Origin: Stomatohabitans albus
Lineage (GTDB): Bacteria > Actinomycetota > Nitriliruptoria > Euzebyales > Euzebyaceae
Reading direction: 5' to 3'
NCBI RefSeq assembly: GCF_036336025.1
Contig: NZ_JAYKKE010000001.1
Location: 963,710-1,027,709, forward strand
Length of the DNA: 64,000 nucleotides
A program made the position numbers and the translations under genes. Positions 63,392 through 64,000 of the stretch are shown piece by piece (within the stretch, counting starts at the first letter, position 1; each line of letters opens with the position of its first letter). The notes below the pieces were generated by a model. The model saw only the letters and a list, made by a program, of their open reading frames with translations, was not told where the DNA came from and did no database searches.

Positions 63392-64000
63392 TTATGCCTC
63401 CTTTGATAACACACTGACTGCATTGGCAAGGGATTGTTCAGAACCCACGTTGCCAGCAAATACCACATACGGAATGGCCGTTCCTGGTCCATCTTGAGCC
63501 AGCCATACGGAGATAATCCCTGGTTCCATCGGCCCGATCACCATGGCGCGATGCATATGCAGACTGAACTTCGCCACATCAGAACTGGTGATGCCACCCT
63601 TTGCAATCACAAAGCGTGGAGGTTTGCGTTCAATGACCCGTCGAATCGTTTCAACTAACGCCCCATTCACTGTTCGAGCAATGGCCAAACTCTCTGCCTC
63701 GTCTTTACCGGCAATAACGTCGCGGCTTGTATGGATAACTGCCGTGCAACTATCCAAGGCCGTAACCAGCACCTCAACCGCACCGGCGATCACTGGTTCA
63801 GCATTTTCCAGTAGCTGTGGCACATCCAATTCAACTACTGCTGCCCGCAGAGATCCGGTCAACGCATTGAGCTGACGGGTTGTCGTTGGCACATGTGAAC
63901 CAACCACAACAAGCCCGTACGGGGTGTCTCCATGTGGAATGAGTTCATCAATCTGTTCACTCGTAATGATTTCTGGCTCATCCATCCCAATAAGGGCGCG
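63392..64000 (-). CDS. Four-carbon acid sugar kinase, C-terminal part (cut by the window edge)
   Basis: The frame is open through the right edge, so only about 200 residues of a roughly 420-residue protein are seen; the ATG at 63985 is internal. It matches the nucleotide-binding domain of OtnK/DtnK-like (formerly DUF1537) kinases: GLVVVGSHVPTTTRQL, RFVIAKGGITSSDVA and IPYVVFAGNVGS. Such kinases phosphorylate 3-oxo-tetronates. The adjacent dehydrogenase would supply that substrate. Confidence 0.85.
   Translation of the reverse strand, partial: RALIGMDEPEIITSEQIDELIPHGDTPYGLVVVGSHVPTTTRQLNALTGSLRAAVVELDVPQLLENAEPVIAGAVEVLVTALDSCTAVIHTSRDVIAGKDEAESLAIARTVNGALVETIRRVIERKPPRFVIAKGGITSSDVAKFSLHMHRAMVIGPMEPGIISVWLAQDGPGTAIPYVVFAGNVGSEQSLANAVSVLSKEA

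Overview
The window reads as a chromosomal segment of a mid-GC member of the Actinomycetota. The lineage clues are a BldD-type regulator with a c-di-GMP-binding signature, a GuaB3-type IMP dehydrogenase family protein, a DUF4916 NUDIX-like protein, an SCP2-like protein and three exported proteins with cell-wall-binding repeat 2 (CWB2) or related repeats. The CWB2/trypsin/deacetylase content would fit the Nitriliruptoria (for example oral Stomatohabitans-like bacteria), but that placement is inference. Most genes are housekeeping and have host-like composition. Several AT-rich blocks (33.7-35.75 kb, 37.0-39.0 kb, 43.1-44.4 kb, 58.1-61.9 kb) look acquired.

Layout. 0-4.7 kb: a surface module with two trypsin-like proteases and CWB2-type repeats. 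4.7-8.3 kb: an OpuAC-like lipoprotein, a nitrilase-superfamily amidase, a CitE-like lyase and a TetR regulator. 8.3-11.7 kb: a queuosine salvage and use cluster (tgt, YhhQ/VUT transporter, gluQ) around a tRNA-Arg(CCU). 11.7-18.2 kb: a secreted glycosidase, glmM, a CWB2-polysaccharide deacetylase and glmS, i.e. amino-sugar and wall metabolism. 18.2-21.8 kb: acpS, tsaE, tsaB, tsaD and a GNAT, mostly overlapping. 21.9-24.6 kb: bldD-like gene, then CIRCE-groES-groEL. 24.8-28 kb: an orphan response regulator without phosphoacceptor Asp, and a NarL-type kinase/regulator pair whose start codons overlap head to head. 28-33.7 kb: NUDIX-like, UDP-sugar dehydrogenase, SCP2-like, guaB3-guaA.

Downstream of guaA lies a degraded accessory island: an OLD/Abi-like ATPase with a C-terminal R-x4-H (HEPN-like) motif, a 50-codon stub of its overlapping partner gene, a nitroreductase pseudogene joined directly to that stub, a TMEM175-family channel and an Abi-type reverse transcriptase with intact catalytic aspartates. 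Small genes and a fragment of an XRE regulator follow, then a small alarmone synthetase and pcrA. 43-47.4 kb: an AT-rich lipoprotein, malate dehydrogenase, a foldase (PpiC type) and a small secreted protein. 47.5-58.1 kb: two tandem AI-2E-family transporters, then ahcY, purN, purH, a membrane Ser/Thr kinase, folD and trpS, a one-carbon and purine block. 58.1-61.9 kb is AT-rich with three unassigned genes. The right end holds a GNAT and a two-gene set (3-hydroxyisobutyrate-dehydrogenase-type oxidoreductase and a four-carbon acid sugar kinase cut by the window edge) that suggests threonate/erythronate-type catabolism.

The strongest leads are: a Tgt in which all four zinc ligands are replaced at exactly aligned positions; the chimeric junction in the defence island; the ATPase-HEPN and Abi-RT genes; and the two-component locus with overlapping divergent starts and a pseudo-receiver paralogue. 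No CRISPR array, rRNA or transposase was seen.
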